From Lepidurus packardi (lineage: Eukaryota; Arthropoda; Branchiopoda; Notostraca; Triopsidae): a stretch of 64,000 nucleotides of DNA. The position numbers and the translations under genes were made by a program. Under the pieces are notes generated by a model, which worked only from the letters and a program-made list of their open reading frames with translations, was not told where the DNA came from and did no database searches. This document shows positions 23,942-36,422 of this stretch, piece after piece. How positions within the stretch are numbered: position 1 is the first letter of the stretch; the number at the start of each line of letters is the position of its first letter. Location of the stretch: the NCBI GenBank assembly GCA_023053545.1, contig JAKZAN010000002.1, forward strand, positions 10,288,790 to 10,352,789, written 5' to 3'.

Positions 23942-24378
23942 AGACCTCCTCCCATTGCAGTTGACGTTTAAAAAGGCACCGGACGTGGTTCGCGGTATTA
24001 GCCGAGTTGAGCTATCAACGAAGCTAAGAAGACACGACAAAGTATACGAAAGGCGAGAATTGGAGAAATAGAAGGGCAGTATATAATGAGTAAGAGGAAT
24101 GGGAGAGGAAAATGTGATTTATTTGACGTCGAAAAATTCACAGGTGGCAGGCAGGTTGTATAATGTAGCACAACTGTATGACTGAGACGGATATAAATGC
24201 GGGTGTAATGCAAACAAGCTCTTTGTTGACTCAGACTTCTGTCGTTTTCCTTAATCGTTTGAATTGAAGCATAAAAAAGGATTATTCATCAAAAAAGAAC
24301 ACGTATTTCCTGGACTCACTTTCATCACATGTATTAAAAAGCCAAGAGAAATGCAGAAATGTTAAGTTTTTATAGACT

Positions 24379-24384
24379 TTTATT
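24379..24384 (-). terminator. Polyadenylation signal of CDK9
   Basis: AATAAA on the minus strand about 50 nt past the CDK9 stop codon. The position fits a very short 3' UTR. Confidence 0.6.
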
Positions 24385-24432
24385 CAAAAAGGAAACTTGT
24401 TCAAGCTTTCATGGTAATGCACGAAAAGCAAA

Positions 24433-25928
24433 TTAGAAAACTCGATCTTGATAGGAGCTTTCAGCAGACGATTGAGGTTTAGGGGGCATGCCTGGATGGG
24501 GGTGGGGCTGAGCTCGTCCAGCACGTCGGGGCGGGGCCAAGAACTCAAACATGCTTTGGGTATGTTGCGCCAACATTTTGGAGAGTTCACAAGGCATAGG
24601 ATCGGTCCAGAAAAAGTCGTGATTCAAGGCTGAATCTGCGTCGATCCTTTTCGAAGGATCGAGTGTAAGTAACTTATCCAGTAAGTCGCAGGCATAGGGA
24701 TCTTTAACGTAAGGCTTCAGACGCTCTTTCACTTTGCGTTTCTGACCTTTGGGCAAATCCATTTTGGTAAACAGATCTAATTTGTCCACCTCGGGCCAAA
24801 CTTCAGTAGTGATAGAGCCACACAACTGGCAGATCAATGTTAACTGGTGCTGCTCAGTATTGCCCTGGGAAATAAAACGAAATGATTTTTGGGATCACAT
24901 GTTTCGAGCTTGAAGGGACGAAAGAGAGGAAAGAGAGGCTCTATTTACTTGCATGATGGGGCTTCGGGTCCACATTTCCGCCATTATGCAACCAGCTCCC
25001 CACATATCCACAGGAGGACCGTAGTTCCGTTCGCCTAAAAGCAATTCAGGTGGACGGTACCACAATGTGACTACCCTGTTGGTATAACGGTTGGGAGCCC
25101 CGTTTTTATTGATGGAAAAAGCTCGAGCTAAGCCAAAATCTGCTAGCTTGAGGACGCCTTGTTTTGTTATGAGGACGTTGGCAGCTTTCATGTCTCTGTG
25201 AATTATCTAGAAAGACGAGAAATTGAACCTAATGCTTAAAATAGTAGGCTAAAAGAATTCGTTTACTTTGTTGCTATGAATAAAGTAGAGACCATTGAGA
25301 AGCTGCTGCATGACTTTCTTTATCTCTCCCAAGCTGAACTTTACATTAGCGTTTGATAGCAAACCAGCCAAGTCGTGTTCACAAAAGTCAAAAACCAAGT
25401 AAAATGTGGACTTAAAACGATTAAATTGACAAGCTAGAAAGACAAGGCAATAAGGACTTATAACCATTGAATTATTTAAATTAAAGAGGCCGAAATTCGA
25501 AAGTTTACCTTTGGTTCGGCAGATTTCGATCAAGTTGACCACGTTTTCATGCTTGAGTAGCTGCAGAATCCGGATTTCTCGCAAAGCGGTAATTGGGAAC
25601 TAGGGGTCAAAAATAAGCAACATTTTGGGTGGCAAGAAAATGTGGCAATATTTACGCCTTCTTTCTCATTTTCCATGAGAACTTTCTTGAGGGCAACTAC
25701 TTTCTTGTCCTTCTTGTGCCTTGCTTTGAACACCTCCCTACAAGCACACACGAGATGTTTGTATTTTATTGTATTGTTAAAAATAGTTCCATTAAATACA
25801 TACCCAAAAGTTCCTTGGCCAATCTTTGCAAGTTTCTCATATTTGCCAACTTCATCACAAAAGGGAAACTCCAACTCTTCAAAAAACTTCTCCTTGTCTT
25901 TTGGGTTCATGGAGGCATTGGCAGACAT
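24433..25928 (-). CDS. CDK9: Cyclin-dependent kinase 9 (P-TEFb catalytic subunit)
   Basis: Ser/Thr kinase that with cyclin T phosphorylates RNA polymerase II, DSIF and NELF to release paused transcription. Six in-phase exons (25804-25928, 25656-25737, 25509-25599, 25267-25433, 24949-25206, 24433-24864) encode 384 aa (human 372). Visible features: glycine loop IGQGTFGEVF, catalytic Lys59, the CDK9 cyclin-binding helix as [12 protein letters not shown] (in place of PSTAIRE), [15 protein letters not shown] with Asp160, DFG at 178-180, T-loop Thr197 in [16 protein letters not shown] and DALNHDFFW-like [14 protein letters not shown]. The C-terminus ends QDRVF, like the human FERVF end. Nothing looks damaged. 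Confidence 0.97.
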
Positions 25929-26410
25929 GCTTAGAAAGTTCTTAAAGGTAGGTAGTGTCTTTATCTGAATAAGTGAGTTAACATACTGTTGAAATGGTAT
26001 AGATTATTAATAAATTCAAACGAGAAATGATAACTCTGAGCAAGTTATGCTCTCAAACAGATCACGACAGTGTAAACAAAGTGGACAATCCGCAATACGC
26101 GAAGTGAAAACTGCCCATAGATGGCGAAAGCTTAGTTATTTTTTTCCTATAAAATAAAGTCGGAATATATTTAAGTTATTCTGTTCCGGAATTCTTTGGT
26201 CTTTTGAATTTGTTTTTCTTATGTCATGTCTGATTACAAATCTTATAAGCTACTTTCTGCTTTTATTAGGTAGTAGTGCTTAATAAATGTGCTTTGTGCT
26301 TCAGATACATCTTTATATTTTTTCGGTTTCGTTGAACTATACGTATAATATTATATTGAATATTTTACTTTGTTTTCTCTGCGGTAGTTTTATATGAGTT
26401 ACTACCGGAG
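25929..26410. other. Intergenic spacer, CDK9 promoter side and TBH 3' side
   Basis: About 480 AT-rich nt between two minus-strand genes. A minus-strand AATAAA at 26262-26267 may end the upstream hydroxylase transcript. No TATA box is obvious for CDK9. Confidence 0.45.
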
Positions 26411-29029
26411 TCACCATGCCACAGAATTACTCTTTGCACATGAAGCTGCGCTGTTGGGCGTGTGCGACAGGGCGGGGTCAACTTGAAGGTTAGGAAGCCC
26501 CTCCCACTGACCAGGGAATCGAGCTCCGCTAGATTGATTGCATTGCATGGAAAGGGGAGCCTCTTCATACAATGTTTGTAAAAAGGCACCTCGTAACGGT
26601 GTCCACTCGATAGACTTGTACGCAGTCGAGATGATCTGTCCGCTTCCAATGTCTTGACCGTCCCACCTGTAAATTAACACTACGTTTAATTTGGTTCTGC
26701 AGGATTCATTCTTACTCTTCAAGATAATGGAAATATTCCGTCAGGGCTTCTTCGCCGATGGAACTTTTACAAACTTCCAGGTTGACTTGAGGGAAATAGT
26801 GGATATAATTGATACACATTTCATCCGAAATTGAAAAGCCCCCTAAAGTAACGTTATTATACTTCATAGAGTCAAACCAACATGTTGTCAGAAGTGCATC
26901 CCCCTAAGCCAAAAAAGGAAAAGAAAGCGTTCTTTATCATTACTAGTTTTTCTCTCAAACTTCTGTCTTTACCGGCATCACTTGCACAGGTTTTGGCAAC
27001 AGGCGAATTTCTTGGAAATGCGTGCTGTAGTGGTTGTCACGATTTAGTTCACGCAGTTCTTGCCCGTCTCTGAAATGTCGGGTCACTACTCGAGTTCCGA
27101 GTAAATGCGTATGCAGTTGAGAGCCGAACACAGTAATGCCACCTTCAGGAATGCCCTACGAGTTCCAGTATATGTAGGAAGTAAAATAAACCCGGAAGAC
27201 TTAAAAGACCAGTGAATAGTACCACTGCTGTACACTCTGGAACGCATGAGCCCGTTAAGGTGAATTCAGCTTGTTGAGGGGGAATGGCCATCTTGTCACT
27301 ATACTCCAAACCGAGCTCCATGACTCCAGCATCAAAGCGTCTCAGCTTAGTAGTGTACCACAATCGAATGCCCGAGCTATCTTCCCAATCTAGTATTTCA
27401 CAAACATAGAAAACTGCTTTGCTTCGTAAGAATAAGTTTACTGTCTTTCTTGGCTGGGTTGTTGTAGTGTACTTCTAACATAACGTACAAGTTAAACTGA
27501 GGTCCTCCAACCGCTAGTGCAGCTTCCTGTCATAGTAAGTTAGCATTTGAGTGATATCGTAATTGTCGGATATACTTCAGGATATGCAAACGGACCCGCG
27601 CCGAAGGCCCAAGCCGCTAAAACTTTCTTGCAAACTTGCGTAGCAGCCGGACGATTAGGACCCGTGCAAGGTCCTCGGTACTCAGGAATAAGTTCATTAG
27701 CGGGAGCTACACAATGGAACACTTCCATGTGGTGCACTAGTGATTCGTGTCCAGGTTGAATTGCTGCCTCGAACTTCGATCGGCAATATTATTACGCATA
27801 ATCTTAGGTTAAGTTGTTAGATTCAATAACTACTTGAACGATGTGGTGTTTGCGAGAAAATTCCGGTGGTAGCGCGGTCACGTGACACCAATAAGTTGTT
27901 TCGTCAGCTGGAACGTGAACGAATCGGGCGTTAACAAGTAGGGGTTGGGCGTCACTCGATAAAGGCGGTGCTAGAATTTGCAGTAATCGCGTTCGTTGAA
28001 ATCCGCAATTCTTTTCGTCCGGTTCCACGCCTTCCAAACTATATAATGGACCCTCTCCCCAAGCATAAACAACGTGGGTAGTTCCATCCTAAAGGATTGC
28101 TCTTTAAGCCAGCTCAATTCCTTAGAAAACTTCTTCTTTTCATTCTTTCGTTTTCTTACTTCAATCACGTAGTCGTCGTCATCACAAGTGTTCAATTGGC
28201 GACGGAACGTGACACTTAAGATCTTATCGTCGCGATGGATGCTCACTTTGCGGCAATTCTGCTCTGCCTGATCCCCATGATCAGCTTGGATCTTGCCGTC
28301 TTCATCAACCAAGCCATCCTTTTACCAATAATAACAGTGCACGTTTACAGAGTCAACAGAGAGTTGTTTTCACATGCAAATTTATATAGAGACAGGCAAA
28401 AAGTAAAATAACAACTTGTAATACTAATATTAACTATAACTTAAAATTAACTATATTATAACTATATATAACTTAAATATTAATAATAAATTAAAATAAT
28501 AATTTTTTAATAATAATAATATAATTTTTTTAAGAAAAAGAGGTAAAAAAAATTTAAATTATTTAAACATTTAAAAAAAGAAATAGTATTGCCATTTTAC
28601 TTGTAAATGGAAGTGACCTCGCCAATCCTCCCATACAACACACACGTCTGCCCCAGTCCAATTACCCCGATCAGAGAATCCCACCGCTACCCATGACCCT
28701 GTTGGCAATGTAGCTTCGAGCTGGAACTCAATGCCAGCACTTTCAGTGTCGGTCGCTTCCTTTGGTTCATCTCGTACATCCCACCGTAGTTGTAAGCGAC
28801 CCTCGCCATCCAAGGGTATAGCGAAGGGATATTTGTTGCGAGTTCCGTTGTCAATTTCTCGTTTAGATCGGCTTCGGTAATTGGAATACGGTACTGAAGC
28901 CATGTTCGGTAGCGTAGGGGATGATGAGGGCGAGGTTGATAAGTTGACCGAGCCGGCAGCCATGTATTGCCAAGCGTATGAATCGCCCAGGCTCACCAGA
29001 ATCACTAGAATCAAACGGTTGAGCTTCAT
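26411..29029 (-). CDS. Tbh: Tyramine/dopamine beta-hydroxylase, copper monooxygenase
   Basis: Ascorbate-dependent copper monooxygenase; in arthropods this family makes octopamine from tyramine in secretory vesicles. Nine in-phase exons (28601-29029, 28160-28318, 27834-28088, 27576-27773, 27442-27526, 27223-27389, 26973-27155, 26716-26903, 26411-26666) encode 639 aa. It has an N-terminal signal sequence, a DOMON domain (LPTGSWVAVGFSDRG), then the two copper domains. Inferred ligands: CuH His295 and His296 (HHMEVFHC) and His367 (LEVHYNNP); CuM His446 and His448 (LHTHLLG) and Met521 (SDEMCINY). ETTYWC and the C-terminal WNLQ-like QWEGLPNLQ also match. All catalytic ligands are present. Tyramine versus dopamine preference cannot be read from sequence; the arthropod context favours tyramine. 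Confidence 0.95.
28404..28545 (-). repeat. AT-rich low-complexity tract in TBH intron 1
   Basis: Nearly pure A/T with repeated TATAACT/AATATTAA and TAA-type runs. It expands this intron to 282 nt. Confidence 0.6.
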
Positions 29030-29052
29030 GACAGCAAGCTGCCAAACGAAGT

Positions 29053-29092
29053 ACTGAGGTACCCTTAGAGGTAACCGAGGCGTCTTATATAG
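29053..29092 (-). promoter_or_regulatory. TATA box plus initiator of the TBH gene
   Basis: Minus strand reads TATATAAG at 29091-29084 and CTCAGTAC at 29058-29051. The initiator A falls 36 nt after the first T of TATA, the standard arthropod core-promoter spacing. This predicts a 5' UTR of only about 26 nt before the ATG at 29029. Confidence 0.7.
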
Positions 29093-29769
29093 CTCACAGA
29101 ACGGCCCTCCGTTTAAAGGGATCGATGCAGAATTCTGATTAGCTTATGAAGATTTGGAAAACCCCTTCTTCGAGCCTTCTTCGAAGTCATCGCGTTCCAC
29201 ACCATTGTCGTGTCGTATAAGTGTAAGTGCCGATGACTCTGCACCGTATCCAAACACATTCCGTAATATAAATACCATGCTTTGAGCTGCATACGCCCTA
29301 TCACATCGGAAGTTTAACGTTTGTTTGATTGCAGTCACATTTTATCTGTATTTTCTCTAATGACACTCGTTGTTTCGCTCACATTTCTTTGCCCCAAACA
29401 TATAATAAAGCTAATGTAACACGTTTAAACGGATTGATTCAGGCTATAGTCCTCCACTTCCCCCCAAAGAATTAATATAAGAATGGAATTAACAATTTAT
29501 AAGACTTTCCAAGTCAAGCAAGGTTCCATTACCAAGAAACGTGCGTTTTTCTTAATTCTAAGAAGTTTTTACAGGAGCCAAACTTACACGTAAAGTTTTA
29601 ATTACAAATAAATACACTGAAGACGAGAGACGAATGAGGGTTGCAAAGAGACCGTAGAAGAAGCAGTCACGACAAAGCAACTAGAAAAATTATGACTTTT
29701 GGAATGCGCAACGAGTTATAACTTTTTTTTTTCTCGCATAATAAAAACGTACTAGAAATTTTGGGAGGT
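29093..29769. other. Intergenic region upstream of TBH and past the Rop stop
   Basis: About 680 nt, AT-rich, should hold the Rop 3' UTR and TBH upstream control sequence. Short frames at 29113-29338 have no recognised motif. No repeat is recognised. Confidence 0.45.
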
Positions 29770-32700
29770 TTAGTTATTGAGTTCTCGCAGGTCTTTTAAA
29801 AATCCTTCAGGTGTCAATATGTGCGTAGATCCTGCAAAAAAAAAAATAACTCAAAATATTAAATCCTCAAGAAAAAAAATATTCTACTATTAGAGCCTTA
29901 CCGACAAGAACTTCCCAATTCTTTAAAGCCGCAGTGACTTCATAGCAAGCTCGAATTTCGGAAAACGAGACACCTCCCACAATAAATACCATTAAACGAG
30001 GCACGTTCTTGATATTCTGCTGCGATTTATCCTTATGCCATTGTCCATAACGAACGCTATTTCCAATTTGTATTATTTTGCATTATTTTATCAATAAACG
30101 TGGATTACTTATTTTTTTTACCTAGTGGGAGCTGGCCTGGCTGATGTAGCAGCAGTTCTTCCAGCCAAGAATGGAAAGTGTTTGGTATCCAGCTTGTCTT
30201 CAATGGCATCTTCAACTACATCTTTCAAAACCGGAGTCCAGCGCGACATTTGATACGTCTGCTCCGTAATGCGTTCTTTGCGGTTGGGCACGAACACTTT
30301 CTTACGGTTGCCCTACAAGAAAATCACACAATTTGTATATGGAATGGTAAACGCACGGGATAGAAGAAGCTCGATGCCTAACTTACATCAACAATAATAT
30401 TAGGACCCAATAAAGCCATATTGGCAATGATGGAGCGTTCAGTGATTTGGGCGTGTTGGATCAGTTTGGTCAAGTTTTCTTCGGAAATGCCGTTCTTGGA
30501 TAATACGTACAGCAAGATGATACGAATCTTGTCCATATTGGAAACATTCGCATCCAGTAAGACTGGGACGATATTGCGCATATGGTCTTTGATTTTCTCG
30601 CCCTCAGCGTCGGTGCCCATTGCCAAATCCTGCTCCACTTTACACAGCTTATCCACGTAGCCTTGGTAGATTTTCATGCAATCTTCCGCCAAATGGAGAG
30701 CAGTCGAATACTTGGACAACTCTTTCTGATGCTGCGGCATTTTCTTAATCATTTGAGACAAATCTCGCATTGAGGCTTTGTCGCCGGCTGGCAGACGCTT
30801 CGATTCCACGAATTTTTTCAGATTTTTGGTAACATTTCTAACAAAAGAGTTTAGCTCTCCCACTAAAGGATCTCATATATTTTCATAATTACTGCGAAAC
30901 TACCGCAATGTGCTGATGCCTTAGTTCCACCCACAAATCGTCGTTTTCATCCAACAATACTTCCTTGTCCGGCGCACCAGCGGAGGCTTCATACCTACAA
31001 TTTGAAGGGTGAAAGGTGAATGTGTTGGTTAAGGCCACGGTATAGTTCAAATAGGTGATATTTGTATCAAAAGATGGTACTGATGTTATACCCCTGTAAC
31101 ATGAGAATTATTCCACTTTAAACAGAACTTGAAACAGAAAATTAAAAGAAATTTTACGACACAATTTAATTTTTTTTTAAACATCGTAATAAAAGCATCG
31201 TAAAACGCTGCGTCAAAAGATCTAGATTTAGGAGTAATTTAAACTTATTCGAGTTATGAAAATTTTAATAAATCATTTATCTATTTTTTTTAACGTAGCG
31301 TTGCAAGATATTTAAAAAAAGAATTTTTCAATTGTATCGTTAAATTTCTTTTAAATGTCTGTTTCAAGTGGAATAATTCTCATGTTACAGGTTGCATAAT
31401 TCTCATCACATAGGGGTATGACATCAGTGCCATCTTTTGACAAAAAAAAACTACACCGTGCCCTTAAGAAAACGCATAAGGATTGGGAAGTCTACTTGTA
31501 AACGTCATTCTCGACGGGAAGCAAATCGTACGCCATAGCCTGAAACGTAAGTTCGTGCAACAGAGGAGAGACGCAATCGAACCCACGGTCCAAGATCAAA
31601 AGCTGAGAACGGGCTTTCTCGGGCCCTTCACCCATTGTCGGTTCATCGGCTTTATAAGCATCCAACTTCTGCTGAATGAGCTGAGCCAACTCGACATTAC
31701 GTTCGAAGTCAGTGCGGTAGCGCAAGGCTGGGTACTCGCCCATTGTGGCGCAAAGAGTTGCGATTTGCTCAGCCATACGCTCCATGGCTGCTGCTCTCAA
31801 AGAAGCCTTCTGGGGGCTGTAATAAATTTGGAAAGTTTCCACGCTATCCAGAGAAAAGACTTGCGACTCATAAGGTAAAAAAGCGATATTGATTTCCTTG
31901 AAGGTGCGAATGCTTTTAGCGGCTGGCGACTTGCAAATGTCATTAAAAAGCTCTTCGGGGCAGGCTTCGGTGAAAAAGACGTGCGCGTTGCGGTACATGA
32001 TGCGATTAGGCGCGTTGAAGTCTTGCAACAATCCCCGTATCGACTTTTCGCAGGGGCTGATGAGATAAATAACGTCCATAGTGGGTAATGGCTCTCGCTT
32101 TTTGTGAATATCTTCCACCACTAGAACGGTCAAGAAGTTCAAAAAAGGGGAACCAAGAAAAATTAATTTTATTTTATTATTGGCTAGTTTGAGTATTTGT
32201 TTACGTGTAATGCCTTCTGAGGCAATTTCGTGCATCTTGCAACACGCTGACAGCATTCGCATCGATAGCTGGTCCACGACCAAAACCCGCCATTCCGCTT
32301 TATCTTTCTTTTTGGAGCGAATCACCTCATTCATAATCCCTGCGAAAATATAAGGAAAAAGAAACAAAAGGTCAGAATTATTTGGAAAAAATGCCAACCA
32401 ATCCCAGTATACGGTTGGCTCCAGTCCACGCGATAAAGGGCAGATTTGGCCGACTCGCTAATCAATACTTTACCGCCACGCCCACCGAATGCGTCATTCT
32501 TTTTATCTTTTCCTAGATGCTTTCTGTAGCCTACGGAAGTCTGAGCGCTGTAAAGGGCTAAGTTTTTCGTAAGAATGACAGAAATATATCATTCTTAATG
32601 GTATGCTTAACAGAAGTTAAACTTGTTAAAGGAAATTTTGGTCAACGCTCGCACGTAATAGGGCACACAGTTCATGGAAATATTTCTACAAGTCATAGAA

Positions 32701-32850
32701 AAACTGCCAGCTCTACAAGAATGGTCTCAAAACAATAACAAACAAAGTTCCCACGCAAAAGAATGATTTTTCTAAGCAGTAAGTAAGCGTTGTGAGTAAG
32801 GAAGGAGAAAAGAATAGCTTACTTTGACCAACGACATTTTTTAGGGCCAT
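29770..32850 (-). CDS. Rop: Munc18-1 / Rop / STXBP1 Sec1-family protein
   Basis: Binds syntaxin-1 and SNARE bundles and is needed for synaptic-vesicle exocytosis. Eight in-phase exons (32823-32850, 32205-32339, 31496-32120, 30893-30994, 30387-30837, 30122-30312, 29902-30056, 29770-29831) encode 582 aa (fly Rop 597). The tiny first coding exon gives MALKNVVGQ, spliced to [83 protein letters not shown] and [12 protein letters not shown] are almost identical to Rop by memory. The GTAGG-type frames at 30837 and 30893 were fixed by requiring [16 protein letters not shown]. The intron 30995-31495 is enlarged by a fold-back element. Secretory-pathway paralogues are less similar. Confidence 0.97.
31033..31463. 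mobile_element. TTAA-flanked fold-back MITE in a Rop intron
   Basis: TTAA at 31029-31032 and 31464-31467 bracket 431 nt whose ends are long inverted repeats. The left arm reads GGCCACGGTATAGTT, then about 31065-31118 CAAAAGATGGTACTGATG, TATACCCC and AACATGAGAATTATTCCAC. The right arm complement reads GGGCACGGTGTAGTT, CAAAAGATGGCACTGATG, CATACCCC and the same final block. The right arm has an extra TGATGAGAATTATGCAACC insertion, a local partial duplication. The centre is AT-rich and non-coding. The TTAA duplication suggests piggyBac-type mobilisation, but the ends do not show the usual CCC start, so the superfamily is unsure. Confidence 0.85.
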
Positions 32851-33370
32851 TTTGCGAGAGCAGACTCACAACAACTTCTAACACAACCAACCTATGCAAC
32901 CAACACCGGGAATATTCTTTCATCACCGTAGAAAGCGAACTGGGGGTGTGTCGCACTTCAAATTGAAGCTTCGAGTCGGAAGATCGAAGGCGTTAGTTCA
33001 AATTTTTCGCCTTCTCGTAGACGGAAGAATTGTAACTATTCTGGAGCTAACTTAAAGATTTCGCTTGCAGTAGAATGAAGACATATTTTCAAGATTATTA
33101 ATAATATTACGCTATAAGGAAGCCAAATAAAAACTTATCTTTTCATTATGAAAACTCGTCAGAGACAGGATAATGTGAGTGTAATTTTAGTTTAAATGTT
33201 TCCTCGTTCTTCTCTCGTTTTTTTAAAATTAAATATAGGATTTGATTATGCTTGTCCGCTTTACATTCATAATAAGTATATGTACTGTAAGATCCAAAAA
33301 ATTTAACGAAAGAAGCCTGAATATGTTTCTTGCTGTTGATTTAATAATTCGAAATCACTAACCTAACCTA

Positions 33371-33505
33371 GTACTTAAGTTGGGGTTTGTAGTCCTTAAG
33401 TTGGGTTTCAGTCCTTATGTCGGGGTTCGTAGTCCTTAAGTCGGAGCTTGTGGTCCTTGAGTCGGGTGTACCGTAGTCCTTTTGTCGAAGCATCCTTGTG
33501 TCGCG
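33371..33505 (+). repeat. Degenerate ~20-nt minisatellite
   Basis: About seven head-to-tail copies of a unit close to GTAGTCCTTAAGTCGGGGTT, diverging towards the right end. CTAACCTAACCTAG sits directly to its left. Confidence 0.8.
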
Positions 33506-33583
33506 TTGCCAATTATATAATGAAATTAAACTTTGGAAACCAATAAACTTAACGTAAAGATATCCATTGCATACGAATGGATA

Positions 33584-33735
33584 GCCCTGAACTCGCCCTG
33601 AACTTTGACTTTGACTCGACCTGAACTTTGACTCGCCCTGAACTCCAGTAGCCGGTTGTTAGTTGCGCGGTCGTCTCTGACACGGTCGTCGCTGTGGACG
33701 GTCGTTTTGCATCAGGTCGTTTTGACCTCAACCCC
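33584..33735 (+). repeat. Dispersed repeat, copy B, with a short internal array
   Basis: Starts with about four diverged copies of a GACTCGCCCTGAACTTT unit (33584-33644), then AGTAGCCGGTTG, CTGACACGGTCGTCGCTGTG and ACGGTCGTTTTG, collinear with copy A at 9140-9235. Confidence 0.65.
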
Positions 33736-34188
33736 ATACGAAGAGACATTCAGAGAATAATCACGTCTGCTTCTACTTTTTTTCTAGAATGCGTTCGCAT
33801 CAACGGTTTAAAAGAATCGCATTAAAATTGGGACTAGGAAAGTTTCAACTTCTTCCCGTATGTCCCTGATTTAGTGAAGCTAAAATGAGGATCGCTGGTT
33901 TGCATTTAGAAATGCTCGACGCACAAAACATAAACAAAACGGTCTCTTGCTCATTCAGTTTTTCGGTAAATTCTTTTAATTTCATATCCTATCAGTTAAC
34001 TCTATGGCTTCATCTTTGTAGAAGAGTAGCTGAAGTTGCAATGAAGTTATCATTACAGAAAGCCAAGTGTTGAACTACGTTAGCTGTGATCATAATCATA
34101 TATAAACTTTTTAGTTTCTGCTTTTCTGACTTCGCTCCGAAGATACCTTCAGACCTTTTATTCAGGAAACAAAAACTACAGGTTCATC

Positions 34189-35644
<1,456 letters not shown>

Positions 35645-35766
35645 TATTTGTGCCATACGTCAGATTCATGCCGGGACCGAGTCTTTTTCCTGTGCATTTG
35701 TGTAGCAAATACATCCTAATGAATTCGAACGTTCTTTTTCGGTTTTATAATCAGAAATTAGTTTGC

Positions 35767-35772
35767 AATAAA
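35767..35772 (+). terminator. Polyadenylation signal of PTGES2
   Basis: AATAAA about 125 nt after the PTGES2 stop codon, on the coding strand. Confidence 0.6.
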
Positions 35773-35918
35773 AATTCAGGGGTCAGAACACTACATTTTT
35801 TAAGAAAAATGTAATAAATATCACACGTTACAATCTACCTTTGCCTCTTAAGACACAGGACGGGATACAAACATGCGGAAGTCGTGTGACAATCCAACCA
35901 TGACCAAGGCACCTTCCC

Positions 35919-35959
<41 letters not shown>

Positions 35960-36422
35960 AACATCTCTTCGTTTTTTATTAAGGCACATGATTTGGTTCA
36001 AGACCAAGTAATATTATTTGGGTTTGCGACCCCCAAGATACACCCTACCGCACAACAATCCGCGAATAAAGCTATCAATTGAAAAACCCCTTTGCTTTTC
36101 CCCCAGAAAATCCACACGCAATCTAAACTCTGTACATGGTACAGCCTTTATCTTAAAAGCATCGAACATTTTCAATATTCTGTACAAAAAAAGTAAGCCC
36201 CATTACAAACCCCCAATAATTCTGAACCGGTACAAATAGAACTCTTCATAGCGAGCGACGCAGGAGACTAATACACAGTCGCACAATACACTGTCGTATA
36301 TAATAGTAGTGTGTTCCATTTGAGCAGCACTTTCGCTTAGTTTTGGAATGTTAAGAACGGCTTACAAAACTGTTTTCACGCAAGTATCTTGTGTTTAAAA
36401 AAAATATGTAAAAAATCCAGCA
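35773..36422. other. Convergent 3' region of PTGES2 and GT49 gene
   Basis: About 650 nt that likely contains the 3' UTR of the minus-strand glycosyltransferase. The only marked structure is the AATAAA/poly(A) arrangement described next. The short plus-strand frames at 35873-36239 are not supported. Confidence 0.5.
35921..35980 (-). repeat. Genomic poly(A) tract preceded by AATAAA (minus strand)
   Basis: Read on the minus strand: AATAAA (35980-35975), 20 nt of ordinary sequence, then 34 consecutive A (35954-35921). This is the exact layout of a polyadenylated mRNA 3' end, yet it is in genomic DNA downstream of the GT49 gene. A chance T homopolymer, a retroposed 3' end, or a cDNA-derived assembly join are the options. 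Confidence 0.75.

Larger units (their letters stand above)
23421..24432. other. Intergenic region between NPDC1-like start and CDK9 stop
   Basis: About 1 kb; both genes are on the minus strand, so it should hold the NPDC1-like promoter and the CDK9 3' UTR. It contains a 13-nt G run at 23929-23941 (possible G-quadruplex or an assembly-fragile homopolymer). No gene is seen. Confidence 0.5.
32851..34188. other. Divergent intergenic region between Rop and PTGES2
   Basis: About 1.3 kb holding both promoters. It contains a degenerate tandem array (33371-33505) and a dispersed-repeat copy (about 33584-33735), listed separately. The frame at 33885-34073 has no supporting motif. Confidence 0.5.

Noticed and set aside
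30995-31495. Long hairpin in the Rop intron as a microRNA precursor
   Set aside because: Arms of about 100 nt with a large loop and TTAA ends fit a transposable element better than a miRNA hairpin.
33885-34073. 62-codon frame upstream of PTGES2
   Set aside because: No motif and not needed for the PTGES2 start, which has its own leader and ATG.
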